Positions 19,401-27,785 are shown, numbered from the stretch's first letter. The stretch is DNA of 64,000 nucleotides from Novosphingobium mathurense (GCF_900168325.1 NZ_FVZE01000005.1:248001-312000); one strand, 5' to 3'. Notes: generated by a model from the sequence alone, not told the origin. Numbers and translations: made by a program.

Positions 19401-20002
19401 AGCCCCTCGCTCACGCGCGGCATGGGGATTGCCGAAGCGCTGGCTGCGCGAACGGCAGCGGCGACGGCTGCTTCGGCCTTGGTGTCTACCTTGAGTTCGC
19501 GCACGGCGGCGCGCACCGGCTCGATGACGCGTGCTCCTGCGATGTCGGCCAGGGTCGGGCTGTCCTGCGGTGCCGGTTCATCGGCGTAAGAGATGGCATC
19601 GCGATAATCCGCAGCCGGATCGCGGGCATACGAGGCATATTGCAGGAAATCGGCGCCGGGGCCTTCGAGCCAGTCGCGATCGTCATTCATCGAATCGGGG
19701 ATCGGCGGGTAATAGGAAACGGCCCAGCGCGGCGTGGTGTCGGACGGGGGGCTGAGGTCCTGTGGCCCCGGCTCGACGTAGTATGTCGCTGCGGACGGGT
19801 TGAAGCGCACGCCGTAGCGTTCGCGCCAGTCGGGGCCGAAGGCCGGCTTCATCGTCGTGGGGATCGAGGCGCCTGCCAGCGTTCCCAAGGTGACGGCGCC
19901 GAACAGGGCGCCAAGGATCTGTGTCGTACCAGGCAACTCGCTGACTCCGGATGCCCCCTCGGAATGCCATAACGCGCCATTGCCCGGAGCGTTCCGGCGC
20001 AA
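19397..20002 (-). CDS. Hypothetical protein with a transmembrane N-terminus
   Basis: A protein of up to 201 residues. Around residues 26-46 it has a hydrophobic segment (TTQILGALFGAVTLGTLAGA) that should anchor it in the membrane, followed by a Tyr/Pro/Asp-rich region (VRFNPSAATYYVEPG) and an Ala-rich tail. The family is unknown. The true start is uncertain because the first 20 residues have no clear ribosome site. It lies 12 bp downstream of the OsmC gene and is probably co-transcribed with it. Confidence 0.6.
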   Translation of the reverse strand: MRRNAPGNGALWHSEGASGVSELPGTTQILGALFGAVTLGTLAGASIPTTMKPAFGPDWRERYGVRFNPSAATYYVEPGPQDLSPPSDTTPRWAVSYYPPIPDSMNDDRDWLEGPGADFLQYASYARDPAADYRDAISYADEPAPQDSPTLADIAGARVIEPVRAAVRELKVDTKAEAAVAAAVRAASASAIPMPRVSEGL

Positions 20003-20014
20003 TGGCCTGCGCGC

Positions 20015-20443
20015 TTAGCCTGCCAGCGATTTTTCCAGCGTCACTTCGCAATTGAGCAGTTTGGAGATCGGGCAGTTGGCCTTGGCATCGTCGGCGATCC
20101 TGGCGAAGTCCTCCTCGCTGATGCCGGGGATCGTCGCGGTCAGCGAAAGTGCGGACTTGGTCACCTTGAATCCGGCATCTTCCTTGTCGAGCGTGACCAC
20201 GCAGTCGGTCTCCAGCGTGCCGTCGCTGTGGCCTGCCGATGCCAGCGCGAAACTCGTCGCCATGGTGAAGCAGGCGGCATGGGCGGCGGCGATGAGTTCT
20301 TCGGGATTGGTGCCCGGCTGGCCTTCGAAACGGGTGCCGAATCCATAAGGCTGGTCGCTCAGGACCCCGGAACGGGTGCTGATGGCGCCCATGCCGTTCT
20401 TGCCGAAGCCTTCGTAGCGCGCGGATGCGGAGTTGGTGGTCAT
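20015..20443 (-). CDS. OsmC family peroxiredoxin-like protein
   Basis: A 142-residue OsmC-type protein with the family blocks TNPEELIAAAHAACFTMATS, holding the first catalytic Cys, and DDAKANCPISKLLNCEVTL, holding the second. These form the thiol pair that reduces organic hydroperoxides. Length and spacing are normal for OsmC. The ATG at 20443 is preceded by AAGG. It may be stress-inducible, but no recognised operator was found in the palindrome-rich upstream region. Confidence 0.92.
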   Translation of the reverse strand: MTTNSASARYEGFGKNGMGAISTRSGVLSDQPYGFGTRFEGQPGTNPEELIAAAHAACFTMATSFALASAGHSDGTLETDCVVTLDKEDAGFKVTKSALSLTATIPGISEEDFARIADDAKANCPISKLLNCEVTLEKSLAG

Positions 20444-21396
20444 AGCCGGACCTTTCGTTCGGGTGGAAAGTACGGGCACGTAACGTTGACAAACCTGTGG
20501 ATGTTCCCGTGCAAAATCCCGAAAACGGCCACTGCAATGCATTGCGCGACGCAGCATCGCTCCGCAACGGCGCTCCGGCTTGCAAAGCCCGATGGAGGCG
20601 GGCGAGTGACCTGCTGCAAGGGCGCTCTTGCCTGCAAGCCCAGAGAATCGAGCCATAACCGGCACAAGATCGGCGGCGTTGCTGCGGTCGGCGGGGATTG
20701 CGTCAGGACAGTAACGGCGTCTCCCAGCGTCAATCCGCTGCTTTGCAGTGCAAAAACGCGGTTGGACTGGCCTTAATACCATTGGGGACTTTGGAATTGC
20801 CTATTGCAATGGTATGTGCATCTTTACCAATAAGGCAGGCCGCTTAGGACGGCATTGCCGGGGAAGAGGATGTTGTCTTGAAGCAATTCTTGACGGATCG
20901 GCAAAAAGGCTTCGCTCCAGGCGCTGGCGTTCGGGCCATCGTGTCCGGCTTGGCGCCTGAGGGAGCGAGCCTGCTACGATGACAGGCACCATTTCTACCA
21001 GCGACATATCGGTTCCCCGAGCAGACGATCTGGTCCTGCTCTCGACAAGGCCATTTTGCGCACCTGCCGGATTGCAGACCGGCAGGCAGCGGTCGGCCCT
21101 TGCGTCGGGGGCGGGGCGGATCGTCGATCGGGCAGTCCAGCGCGCGCATAGCGGCGGAGTACCGGGAGTCCAGATGCATAGGTCGGATACAAGCAGGTAA
21201 CGCTGGTTCGATCGAAAACCCGCAGAGCCATTCGGGTCGCGCCGTAGGCCGAAGGAACGGGGAGAAGCGCAAGGCGTGGCAGGAAACTGCCGCGCCTTGT
21301 TGCGCTAGCGCAAAGTTTTCCGGCGCCTGTTCTGATACCGGTGTTGAAATCGGGATGGGCCGGACATGGCGGTCTTCAGCCGATCAGGGGGTGGCG
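20444..21396. other. 950-bp non-coding, palindrome-rich region
   Basis: No convincing gene was found. The left part is rich in TGCAA motifs: GCAATGCATTGC (20534-20545), TTTGCA-G-TGCAAA (20742-20754) and TACCATTG-N22-CAATGGTA (20777-20814). The right part has hairpins: CGCTCC/GGAGCG extended by AGGCGC/GCGCCT (20913-20967), CTGCCGG/CCGGCAG (21064-21085), a perfect 12-bp stem with a GAAA loop (21271-21298) and TTGCGCTAGCGCAA (21300-21313) followed by AGTTTT. It could hold a structured RNA. The frames open here have no family features. Confidence 0.5.
21271..21313 (+). ncRNA. Candidate structured RNA element (GAAA-loop hairpin plus palindrome)
   Basis: A perfect 12-bp stem 21271-21282/21287-21298 is capped by a GAAA tetraloop. 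The next base pair group is the 14-bp palindrome 21300-21313, followed by AGTTTT. No known RNA family was recognised. The pairing could equally be a double terminator-like structure or the 5' leader of the Rieske-like ORF 84 bp downstream. Confidence 0.35.
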
Positions 21397-21603
21397 ATGG
21401 CATTCGTGACGATGATGGAAAGCGGGCGGGGACATGGCAGCGCAGCGGTTGCAGGCAAGGGGACGCATGGTCTTGGCCTGACCGTGGCGAAGTCGCGGGG
21501 CAGTCGCTTTGGCGCGCAGCGCAAGTGCCCGCATCTTGGGTTCGGGGTCTGTCGCGGCAGTTTTGAGCACGGCAAGCTCACTTGCGAATTGCACCGCGCC
21601 TGA
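21397..21603 (+). CDS. Rieske-type microprotein or truncated Rieske gene
   Basis: A 68-residue frame whose end contains CPHLGFGVCRGSFEHGKL followed by TCELH, that is C-x-H-x16-C-x2-H, the [2Fe-2S] Rieske ligand pattern. The preceding GLTVAKSRGSRFGAQRK can be read as the strands ahead of the first ligand. A normal Rieske domain continues 40 or more residues past the second ligand pair; here a stop follows after two residues. AGGGGGTG precedes the ATG at 21397. It may be a remnant or a minimal ferredoxin. It is convergent with the K+ channel. Confidence 0.5.
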   Translation: MAFVTMMESGRGHGSAAVAGKGTHGLGLTVAKSRGSRFGAQRKCPHLGFGVCRGSFEHGKLTCELHRA

Positions 21604-21618
21604 TCGCGGTGCTTGCCG

Positions 21619-22719
21619 TCAGACGTAACCCCGCCCCATCTTGAAGGGCTGCCGTGGTTCGGTGAAGATCGAGCCTGCCGTCATCCGTGTGCCGCGCAGA
21701 ACGAGGACGACCGTGTCACCGGCCTCGATCCGCGTATCCTCGGCGGGGTGGACGTAGCTCTGCCCATTGGGGCGGTCGATCTGCACAAGGAAGAACGCGC
21801 CGCAGGCCCGGCGTTCGGCTTCTCCGACCGTTGCCCCTGTCAGCGCCGACTTTTCCGGCACCGTTACCGCTTCGATCTCCAGCCCGAATTCATGCAGGCC
21901 GCGCTTGAGGTCGCGCACCTGTGGGGCTTCGCCCAGGAACCGCGAAGTCGTGGGGTAGACGATCATCTCGGCGATCCGCTCGGCCCCGATGTGGGTGGGC
22001 AGCACCACCTTGTTGGCCCCGGCGTGGATCAGTTTGCCTTCGGTCGTGGGATATTCGCCGCGCGCGATGATCTCCAGCCGCGGGTTGAGGTTGCGGGCCG
22101 AAAGGGTGATGAACACGTTGAGGGCATCGTCGGGCAGTACGGTCGCCAGCACCCGGGCGCGTTCGATCCCGGCGGTCTTGAGCGAGGCTTCATCGGTGGC
22201 GTCGGCTTTGAGTGTCAGGTGGCCGGCCGCTTCGGCCTCGGCGATCTTGGCCGGATTGCGGTCGACGACGATGAACGGGGTTCGCGCGCGTTGCAGCTCG
22301 ATGGCAAGCTGCTTGCCGATGCGGCCGTAACCGCAGACGATGGCGTGGTTCGTGAGGCGGTCGATCTGGCTTTGCATGCGGTCGATCCCGAGAATGTTGC
22401 GTATCTGGTAATGCGCGAAGACCTGGACGAGGGCGCCGGTCAGCACGATCATGCCGGTACAGCCCAGCACGATCGTCGCGATATCGAGCGCGCGCAGCCA
22501 GCCGGTGTCGATCGGGTGGACTTCGCCGTATCCGACCGAGAAGATCGTGAGGATGACCATGTAGGCGGCGTCGCCGAAGCTCCATCCGGACGCGACGAAG
22601 CCCGCGGTGGCGAGCACGAAGACGGCGAGCACGAAGATCGCCGCGCGAACGAGGTTCTGAAGCGGCGAACCGAGCACGCGGCGAGCGGCTTCGTCGATGC
22701 TGTCATACTCGCCTGCCAT
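21619..22719 (-). CDS. Potassium channel with RCK (TrkA) domains
   Basis: A 366-residue two-TM channel. Membrane helices lie at about residues 27-47 and 83-105, with the pore filter SVGYG in ILTIFSVGYGEVHP (TVGYG-type). An RCK_N Rossmann domain follows (AIVCGYGRIGKQLAIEL, then VVDRNP), and an RCK_C/TrkA_C domain from about residue 275. It should conduct K+ under control of a cytosolic ligand. It begins 67 bp after the cupin gene on the same strand and may be in an operon with it. Confidence 0.92.
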   Translation of the reverse strand: MAGEYDSIDEAARRVLGSPLQNLVRAAIFVLAVFVLATAGFVASGWSFGDAAYMVILTIFSVGYGEVHPIDTGWLRALDIATIVLGCTGMIVLTGALVQVFAHYQIRNILGIDRMQSQIDRLTNHAIVCGYGRIGKQLAIELQRARTPFIVVDRNPAKIAEAEAAGHLTLKADATDEASLKTAGIERARVLATVLPDDALNVFITLSARNLNPRLEIIARGEYPTTEGKLIHAGANKVVLPTHIGAERIAEMIVYPTTSRFLGEAPQVRDLKRGLHEFGLEIEAVTVPEKSALTGATVGEAERRACGAFFLVQIDRPNGQSYVHPAEDTRIEAGDTVVLVLRGTRMTAGSIFTEPRQPFKMGRGYV

Positions 22720-22786
22720 GCGGCCAGACCCCCGATATTCCCCGGATGGGAGACTGCGCGAGCGGGCCGGACTTGTCCAGCGCCCG

Positions 22787-23227
22787 TCAGCTGCGCGGCG
22801 ACCAGTCGGGCGGGGCCAGTTCGAAACCGGAGAACTCGAATCCGGGGGCGACCACGCAGCTTACCAGTGTCCATCCACCGATCGGGGCCGCGGCCTGCCA
22901 GTGTCCCGGTGGCACCAGCACCTGCGGGGCTTCGCCTGACAGGACATCCCCGCCCAGCACGGTCCGGCTGACCGGACCGGCTTGATCGGTCGCGATCTCC
23001 AGCGTCAGCGGGGCTCCGGCATGCCACAGCCACAGTTCGGCGGCATCGACGCGGTGCCAGTGCGAGCGCTGGCCGGCCTCGAGCAGGAAATGGATGGCAG
23101 TGGCGCAGGCGCGCGTCCCGGGCGCGGCGTCGGCGCGCCAGGTCTCGCGGTACCATCCGCCCTCGGGGTGCGGCTCGAGGCCGAGGCGTGCGATGATCTG
23201 CCCTGCGGCGCTACCGGCGTCACTCAT
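22787..23227 (-). CDS. Cupin_5 (DUF985) family protein
   Basis: A 146-residue cupin of the DUF985 family. The diagnostic start is IIARLGLEPHPEGGWYRETW and later blocks are TAIHFLLEAGQRSHWHRVDA and LVPPGHWQAA. The His residues can hold a metal. Family members are fused to or act with sugar or uronate enzymes in other organisms, but no specific role is known. It sits 18 bp downstream of the GMC oxidoreductase and 67 bp ahead of the channel gene. Confidence 0.88.
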   Translation of the reverse strand: MSDAGSAAGQIIARLGLEPHPEGGWYRETWRADAAPGTRACATAIHFLLEAGQRSHWHRVDAAELWLWHAGAPLTLEIATDQAGPVSRTVLGGDVLSGEAPQVLVPPGHWQAAAPIGGWTLVSCVVAPGFEFSGFELAPPDWSPRS

Positions 23228-23245
23228 CTGTCGTGCTCCCCTCGA

Positions 23246-24832
23246 TCAGGCCCGCGCGGAGGCAAGGATCATGGCGGCGCCCTTTTCGGCAATCATCATC
23301 GTGGGCGCGTTGGTGTTGCCCGATGTGATCGTGGGCATGACCGATGCATCGATCACCCGCAGGCGATCAAGTCCGATTACGCGCAACTCGGCATCGACGA
23401 CCGAGCCCATCGCCGCCGTACCGACCGGGTGGAAGATGGTCGTGCCGATGTCGCCTGCCGCGCGCTGCAGGTCTTCCTCGCTCTGATAGGCGGCGCCGGG
23501 GCGCACTTCCTGCGGGTCGTAGCGGGCGAGGGCGGGCTGGGCGACGATGCTGCGGGTCACGCGGATGGCCTGGGCTGCCACGCGGCGGTCTTCCTCGGCG
23601 GAGAGGTAGTTGGGGCGGATGTCCGGCGCCTGAGCCGGACCGGCGCTGGCGATGCGCGTAGTGCCGCGGCTCTCCGGTCGCAGGTTGCATACGCTGGCGG
23701 TGAAGGCTGGGAAGGGGTCCAGCGCGCCGCCGAAGGCTTCGAGGCTGAGCGGCTGGACGTGATATTCCAGGTTGGCCGTGGCATAGCGGGCGTCGCTTCT
23801 CGTGAAGACGCCCAACTGGCTGGGGGCCATTGCCATGGGCCCGGTGCGGCGCAGGACATATTCCAGCCCGATCAGCGCCTTGCCGAACAGGTTGGCGGCG
23901 CGCTGGTTGAGCGTGGCCACGCCCGAGACTTTCCAGGCGCAGCGCAGTTGCAGGTGGTCCTGCAGGTTGCCGCCCACTTCCGGGCGGTTCACGAGCGGGA
24001 CGATGCCCAGCGACGACAGGTGAGCCGCGTCGCCGATTCCGCTGCGTTCGAGTATCGCGGGTGAGCCGATTGCACCCGCCGCCAGCAAGACTTCGCCGCG
24101 TGCCCTGGCGGTGCGCTGTTCGCCGCCGACGCCATAGGCAATGCCGACCGCGCGCCCGTCCTCGACGATCACCTTGTCGACGAGAGCGCCGGTCTCGATC
24201 TTCAGGTTCGCGCGTGAGCGGACCGGGCGCAGGAAGGCATCGGCGGCGCTCCAGCGCCATCCCTTGCGCTGGGTGACCTGAAAGAAGCTTGTCCCTTCAT
24301 TGTCGCCCCGGTTGAAGTCATCCACGGCAGCGATCCCGTATTCGCTGCAGGCCTGCCGGAACGCCTCGAGGATTTCCCAGCGCAGGCGTTGCTTCTCCAC
24401 GCGGATTTCCCCGCCGCTGCCGTGAAAGCCGCTCGAACCTTCGAAGTGGTCTTCGGCCAGCTTGAAGTAGGGTAGTACGTCGTCCCAGCCCCAGCCGGGG
24501 TTTCCGGCCTGTCGCCAGCCGTCATAGTCGGCCGCCTGTCCGCGCATGTAGATCATGCCGTTGATCGAGGAGCAGCCGCCCAGCACACGCCCGCGCGGGT
24601 ATTTCAGCGCGCGCCCGTTCAGGCCCGCCTCCGCCTGCGTCGACATGCACCAGTCGGTTCGCGGATTGCCGATACAGTAGAGGTAGCCCACCGGCACGCG
24701 GATCCAGATGTAGTCGTCCTTGCCGCCTGCCTCGAGCAGGAGGACCCGGTTTCCCGGGTCTGCGCTCAGGCGATTGGCAAGCACGCAACCGGCGCTGCCG
24801 CCGCCGACGATGATGTAGTCGAACTCTCCCAT
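23246..24832 (-). CDS. GMC family FAD-dependent oxidoreductase
   Basis: A 528-residue GMC oxidoreductase (choline dehydrogenase/glucose oxidase superfamily). The FAD loop is VGGGSAGCVLANRLS at residues 8-22, the GMC signature is PRGRVLGGCSSINGMIYMRG, and the catalytic pair is the His of FHPVGTAAMG and the Asn of TSGNTNAPTMM. It oxidises an alcohol, but the substrate cannot be read from sequence. It has no signal peptide, so it is cytosolic or peripheral. It leads a possible three-gene operon with the cupin and K+ channel. Confidence 0.9.
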   Translation of the reverse strand: MGEFDYIIVGGGSAGCVLANRLSADPGNRVLLLEAGGKDDYIWIRVPVGYLYCIGNPRTDWCMSTQAEAGLNGRALKYPRGRVLGGCSSINGMIYMRGQAADYDGWRQAGNPGWGWDDVLPYFKLAEDHFEGSSGFHGSGGEIRVEKQRLRWEILEAFRQACSEYGIAAVDDFNRGDNEGTSFFQVTQRKGWRWSAADAFLRPVRSRANLKIETGALVDKVIVEDGRAVGIAYGVGGEQRTARARGEVLLAAGAIGSPAILERSGIGDAAHLSSLGIVPLVNRPEVGGNLQDHLQLRCAWKVSGVATLNQRAANLFGKALIGLEYVLRRTGPMAMAPSQLGVFTRSDARYATANLEYHVQPLSLEAFGGALDPFPAFTASVCNLRPESRGTTRIASAGPAQAPDIRPNYLSAEEDRRVAAQAIRVTRSIVAQPALARYDPQEVRPGAAYQSEEDLQRAAGDIGTTIFHPVGTAAMGSVVDAELRVIGLDRLRVIDASVMPTITSGNTNAPTMMIAEKGAAMILASARA

Positions 24833-25300
24833 GACAATGCAGTTAAGCCGCCCGATCGCCGCAATCTACCAGCAAAGTGAGTAGGCACCGCCAATTCGGT
24901 CGATGCAGGCCGGCCCGATGCTGTCGGAATTCTTTACGCCTTGCGAAAACTAACAGTATGCGGTCGATGTTAAGCATGAAGCCCGCGCATTTCTTCGACT
25001 TTCGGTTTTGTTAACACTTTAGCAATGGGTTGTACCTAATCCTTCAGCCATCAGGGGGATGGCGGCTCTGTCGCCATTTTTGACAGAAGCCGCTGGCGCT
25101 CGGGGGCGAAGCTTGGTCGGGGGGCAAAGCTTTGGTCCGGGGGGATCGCGACCGGTAAGGTCGCGTTCGGCATCCGCCTCCGCCGGCGGCTTCTTCGTCA
25201 ACCGTTTCCAGACATCGGGACTGCAATTTCCGCCGGGGCCTTGTGCTTTGCGGCGCGATCGCGTCTGTTCGGCGCATTCGTCGGTCGAATGAGGGAAGCC
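24833..25300. other. Intergenic region, divergent promoters and a leader
   Basis: No gene is visible in this 468-bp gap between the divergent GMC oxidoreductase and dipeptidase genes. It holds an AT-rich stretch near 24940-25040 and, about 220 bp ahead of the dipeptidase start, a terminator-like hairpin on the plus strand. Confidence 0.5.
25059..25081 (+). terminator. Orphan rho-independent terminator
   Basis: ATGGCG (25059-25064) pairs with CGCCAT (25072-25077) across a 7-nt loop, and five Ts follow. No plus-strand gene ends upstream, so it would terminate a short untranslated RNA or attenuate the dipeptidase leader. Confidence 0.5.
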
Positions 25301-26569
25301 ATGCGATACAAAGCCTTGCGCACAAGCCTGCTCCTTGCACTGGCCCTGTCGCCCGTCGTTGCCATGGCCGCGCCCGATCCGCGGCAGGTCGCGCTTTCGG
25401 CCCTGCGCGAAGCCCCGGTGTGGGACGGGCACAACGACGTGCCCGAGCAATTGCGTGAAAGGCGCAAGGACATCCTTGGCGGTTTCGACTTTACCGACAC
25501 GAGCGCTACCGTCGATCCCGAGCGCAAACTGCAGGCAATGCAGACCGACATTACCCGCCTGCGCAAGGGACATGTCGGCGCGCAGTTCTGGTCGGTCTAC
25601 GTTTCGGCCAGGCTGGACGACCAGCATGCCGTGCAGGCGACGCTGGAGCAGATCGACGTCGCCAGGCGCCTGATCGCCGCCTATCCCAAGGATCTGATGT
25701 TCGCGACAAGCAGCGCCGACGTCGCGCGGGCGATGAAGGCGGGCAAGGTGGCCTCGTTGCTGGGGATGGAGGGCGGCCATTCGATCGGCGGATCGCTGGG
25801 CGTATTGCGGCAGATGTACGCGCTGGGCGCGCGCTACATGACGCTCACCCATTTCAGGAACACCGCCTGGGCCGACAGCGCCACCGACAAGCCCGAGCAT
25901 GACGGCCTTACCGACTTCGGCCGTGATGTCGTGCGTGAGATGCAGCGTATCGGAATGCTCGTCGATCTCAGCCACGTGAGCGAGGCGACGATGCGCGATG
26001 CGCTCGAAGTGGCGCGCGCGCCGGTGATGTTCAGCCATTCCAACGCGCGGGCGATCAATGGCCATACCCGCAATGTCCCGGAGGGCGTTCTCGGACTGCT
26101 GGCGAAGAACGGCGGGATCGTCATGGTCAATGTGTTCCCGACTTACGTGGTCGAGCCCACCCGTCAGTGGCTGGCGGCGCAGGCAGGCGAGAAGGCGCGT
26201 CAGGAATCCCTGCATCCGGGCGATCCTGCGGGCGCGGAGGCGGCTCTGAAGGCATGGGAACAGCAAAACCCGATGCCGCGCGGTTCATTGAACGACGTTG
26301 CCGACCACATCGTGCATATCGTCAGGGTCGCCGGGATCGACCATGTCGGGCTGGGCGGCGATTTCGACGGAGTCGACGTCACGGTCGAGGGGATGGAAGA
26401 CGTCTCGACCTATCCCGCGCTGTTCACCGAACTGGCGCGGCGGGGCCTGTCGAAAGCGGAACTGGAAAAAATTGCCAGCGGCAACATGATGCGGGTGATG
26501 AAGGAAGCCGAAGCTTACGCGTCAGCCCACCGCGACGATCCGGCCATCGAATCGCCGACGACGTTCTGA
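25301..26569 (+). CDS. Membrane dipeptidase, M19 family
   Basis: A 422-residue exported zinc dipeptidase of the renal dipeptidase family. A signal peptide covers residues 1-24 (SLLLALALSPVVAMAA). The metal motif H44-x-D46 appears in WDGHNDVPEQ. The second set is GGHSIGGSLG with LTHF, then VDLSHVSEATM and FSHSNARA, and the C-terminal GLGGDFDGV completes the site. It cleaves dipeptides, possibly including D-amino acids or beta-lactam rings, in the periplasm. GAGGGAAGCC precedes the ATG. Confidence 0.93.
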   Translation: MRYKALRTSLLLALALSPVVAMAAPDPRQVALSALREAPVWDGHNDVPEQLRERRKDILGGFDFTDTSATVDPERKLQAMQTDITRLRKGHVGAQFWSVYVSARLDDQHAVQATLEQIDVARRLIAAYPKDLMFATSSADVARAMKAGKVASLLGMEGGHSIGGSLGVLRQMYALGARYMTLTHFRNTAWADSATDKPEHDGLTDFGRDVVREMQRIGMLVDLSHVSEATMRDALEVARAPVMFSHSNARAINGHTRNVPEGVLGLLAKNGGIVMVNVFPTYVVEPTRQWLAAQAGEKARQESLHPGDPAGAEAALKAWEQQNPMPRGSLNDVADHIVHIVRVAGIDHVGLGGDFDGVDVTVEGMEDVSTYPALFTELARRGLSKAELEKIASGNMMRVMKEAEAYASAHRDDPAIESPTTF

Positions 26570-26621
26570 TTGCGCCTGCGATCCGGCGGGCGAGGCCTCG
26601 TCCGCCGGACGCGTGCCGGAC

Positions 26622-26825
26622 TTATCCGCCCAGCGCGTGCTGTTCGGCCGTAACCGGCCAGCCCTGATCGGGGCGTTCGGATACGGCGCGGGTGATCCAG
26701 ATCGCCGACATGGCCAGGATTGCCAGGGCCAGGCTGGCAAGCAGCACGTAGCGCACGATATGGGGCGTGGAACCGCCCCGCGCTTCCTCGGTGTCCAGAT
26801 GAACTTCATCGCCAATGCGTTGCAT
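26622..26825 (-). CDS. Small one-TM protein, paralogue 1
   Basis: A 67-residue protein. A short acidic N-terminus (RIGDEVHLDTEEARGGSTP) precedes one membrane helix, IVRYVLLASLALAILAMSAI, ending WITRAV, and a short tail. It is a close paralogue of the gene at 27465-27680. The function is unknown. ATG at 26825 was chosen because it keeps the shared N-terminus; the frame extends further but overlaps the DUF1810 gene. A GC-rich stem (26583-26608) lies downstream of its stop. Confidence 0.7.
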   Translation of the reverse strand: MQRIGDEVHLDTEEARGGSTPHIVRYVLLASLALAILAMSAIWITRAVSERPDQGWPVTAEQHALGG

Positions 26826-26953
26826 AGTCGCTCTCTCCCGCAGGCCCGGCGACTGTCTGGCGCCGCTTATGGATATCGGGCCTACTACTGGAATGTAGGC
26901 CTGCAGGCCTGTTCCCGCAAGGCGCGAATCGGGCGGGTCCCGGGGCGGGGCGT

Positions 26954-27379
26954 CTATCGCAGGTTCAGCAATTCCAGCGTGCGATCGTCGCGGCGGCCCT
27001 GGCAGAAGGCGTCGAGCGCATGGGCGAAGCATTCGCCGCCGCCGGCTGCTTCGAACAGGGTCATGCAACTGCAGAATTTCATCGCGTCGACTTCGCCAAG
27101 AATCGAAGTCGCGCTGCGCTTTCCGGCCCACGTCAGCATCGCTTCGGTGCAGGTGGCGAGCCGCGGGCCGATAATCTCGTGCGCCAGATAGGCGCGGGCC
27201 TCTGTAATCCCGGATATGGCGTAGAGCCGGGCGGTCTGGCTGGTGCCCAAACCGTCGATCTGGGGGAAGATGAACCACATCCAGTGGCTCAACTTGGTGC
27301 CGTTCTGCAATTCACTGAGCGCCTGGGCATAGAAGGCCCGCTGGGCATCGACGAAGCGTTCAAGGTCGGCCACGCACAT
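26954..27379 (-). CDS. DUF1810 family protein
   Basis: A 141-residue protein with the complete DUF1810 pattern: LERFVDAQRAFYAQALSEL, then GTKLSHWMWFIFPQIDGLG, then SQTARLYAISG and LGPRL-like EIIGPRLATC, ending DDRTLELL. DUF1810 proteins are small cytosolic proteins related to calpastatin-like annotations; their biochemical role is unknown. The gene sits between two paralogous one-TM proteins on the same strand. Confidence 0.9.
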   Translation of the reverse strand: MCVADLERFVDAQRAFYAQALSELQNGTKLSHWMWFIFPQIDGLGTSQTARLYAISGITEARAYLAHEIIGPRLATCTEAMLTWAGKRSATSILGEVDAMKFCSCMTLFEAAGGGECFAHALDAFCQGRRDDRTLELLNLR

Positions 27380-27464
27380 CTCCCCATCATGGCTCCGCCG
27401 CTTGTACGGGGCGCGGGAGCCGGGGGCATGATACTGAATCGGGACCGATCTGTCGCGGGCGATG

Positions 27465-27680
27465 TCAGCTCATGCTGTCGCCCTGTACGGAGGCTGCTGC
27501 CGTTGCGCTGCTGTTGCCTTCGGGATTGTCGTCGGTCAGCGCGCCGGTAATCCAGATCGCCGAGAGTGCGACGATCGCCAGGGCCAGGCTGATGAGCAGG
27601 ACGTAGCGCACGATGTTCGGCGTATCGCCGGCGCGGGCTTCGTCCTTGTCGATATGAATTTCTTCGCCACGGGTTTCCAT
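27465..27680 (-). CDS. Small one-TM protein, paralogue 2
   Basis: A 71-residue protein with the acidic start ETRGEEIHIDKDEARAGDTP and one membrane helix IVRYVLLISLALAIVALSAI, ending WITGAL. It is very similar to the protein encoded at 26622-26825; in the helix most positions are identical. The tail is Ser/Ala-rich and differs. Function unknown. The ATG at 27680 is preceded by GGAGACGCACC. Confidence 0.7.
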   Translation of the reverse strand: METRGEEIHIDKDEARAGDTPNIVRYVLLISLALAIVALSAIWITGALTDDNPEGNSSATAAASVQGDSMS

Positions 27681-27755
27681 GGTGCGTCTCCTGTATCGGG
27701 TCGGGGCCTTTCCTGAGGCCCTTTCCCTAGGCAACGCACCATGGCGAACACCGTT

Positions 27756-27776
27756 CCGGCGCGATTGTCGCGCCGG
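27756..27776. repeat. 9-bp perfect hairpin downstream of dapD
   Basis: CCGGCGCGA (27756-27764) pairs with TCGCGCCGG (27768-27776) across a 3-nt loop. It stands 10 bp after the dapD stop on the minus strand and may be a 3' stabilising or terminating hairpin, although no T-run follows. Confidence 0.5.
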
Positions 27777-27785
27777 GGGCGTGGA

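Noticed and set aside
20979..21200. A 73-residue plus-strand frame in the palindrome-rich gap
   Set aside because: No domain, odd composition and it crosses the CTGCCGG/CCGGCAG hairpin.
20444..21396. The palindrome-rich gap as a replication origin
   Set aside because: Only one imperfect DnaA-box-like TGTGGAT is visible, and the flanking genes (OsmC, K+ channel) are not typical oriC neighbours.
24940..25040. CtrA site upstream of the dipeptidase
   Set aside because: TTAAC motifs occur but the second TTAA half-site at the required spacing is missing.
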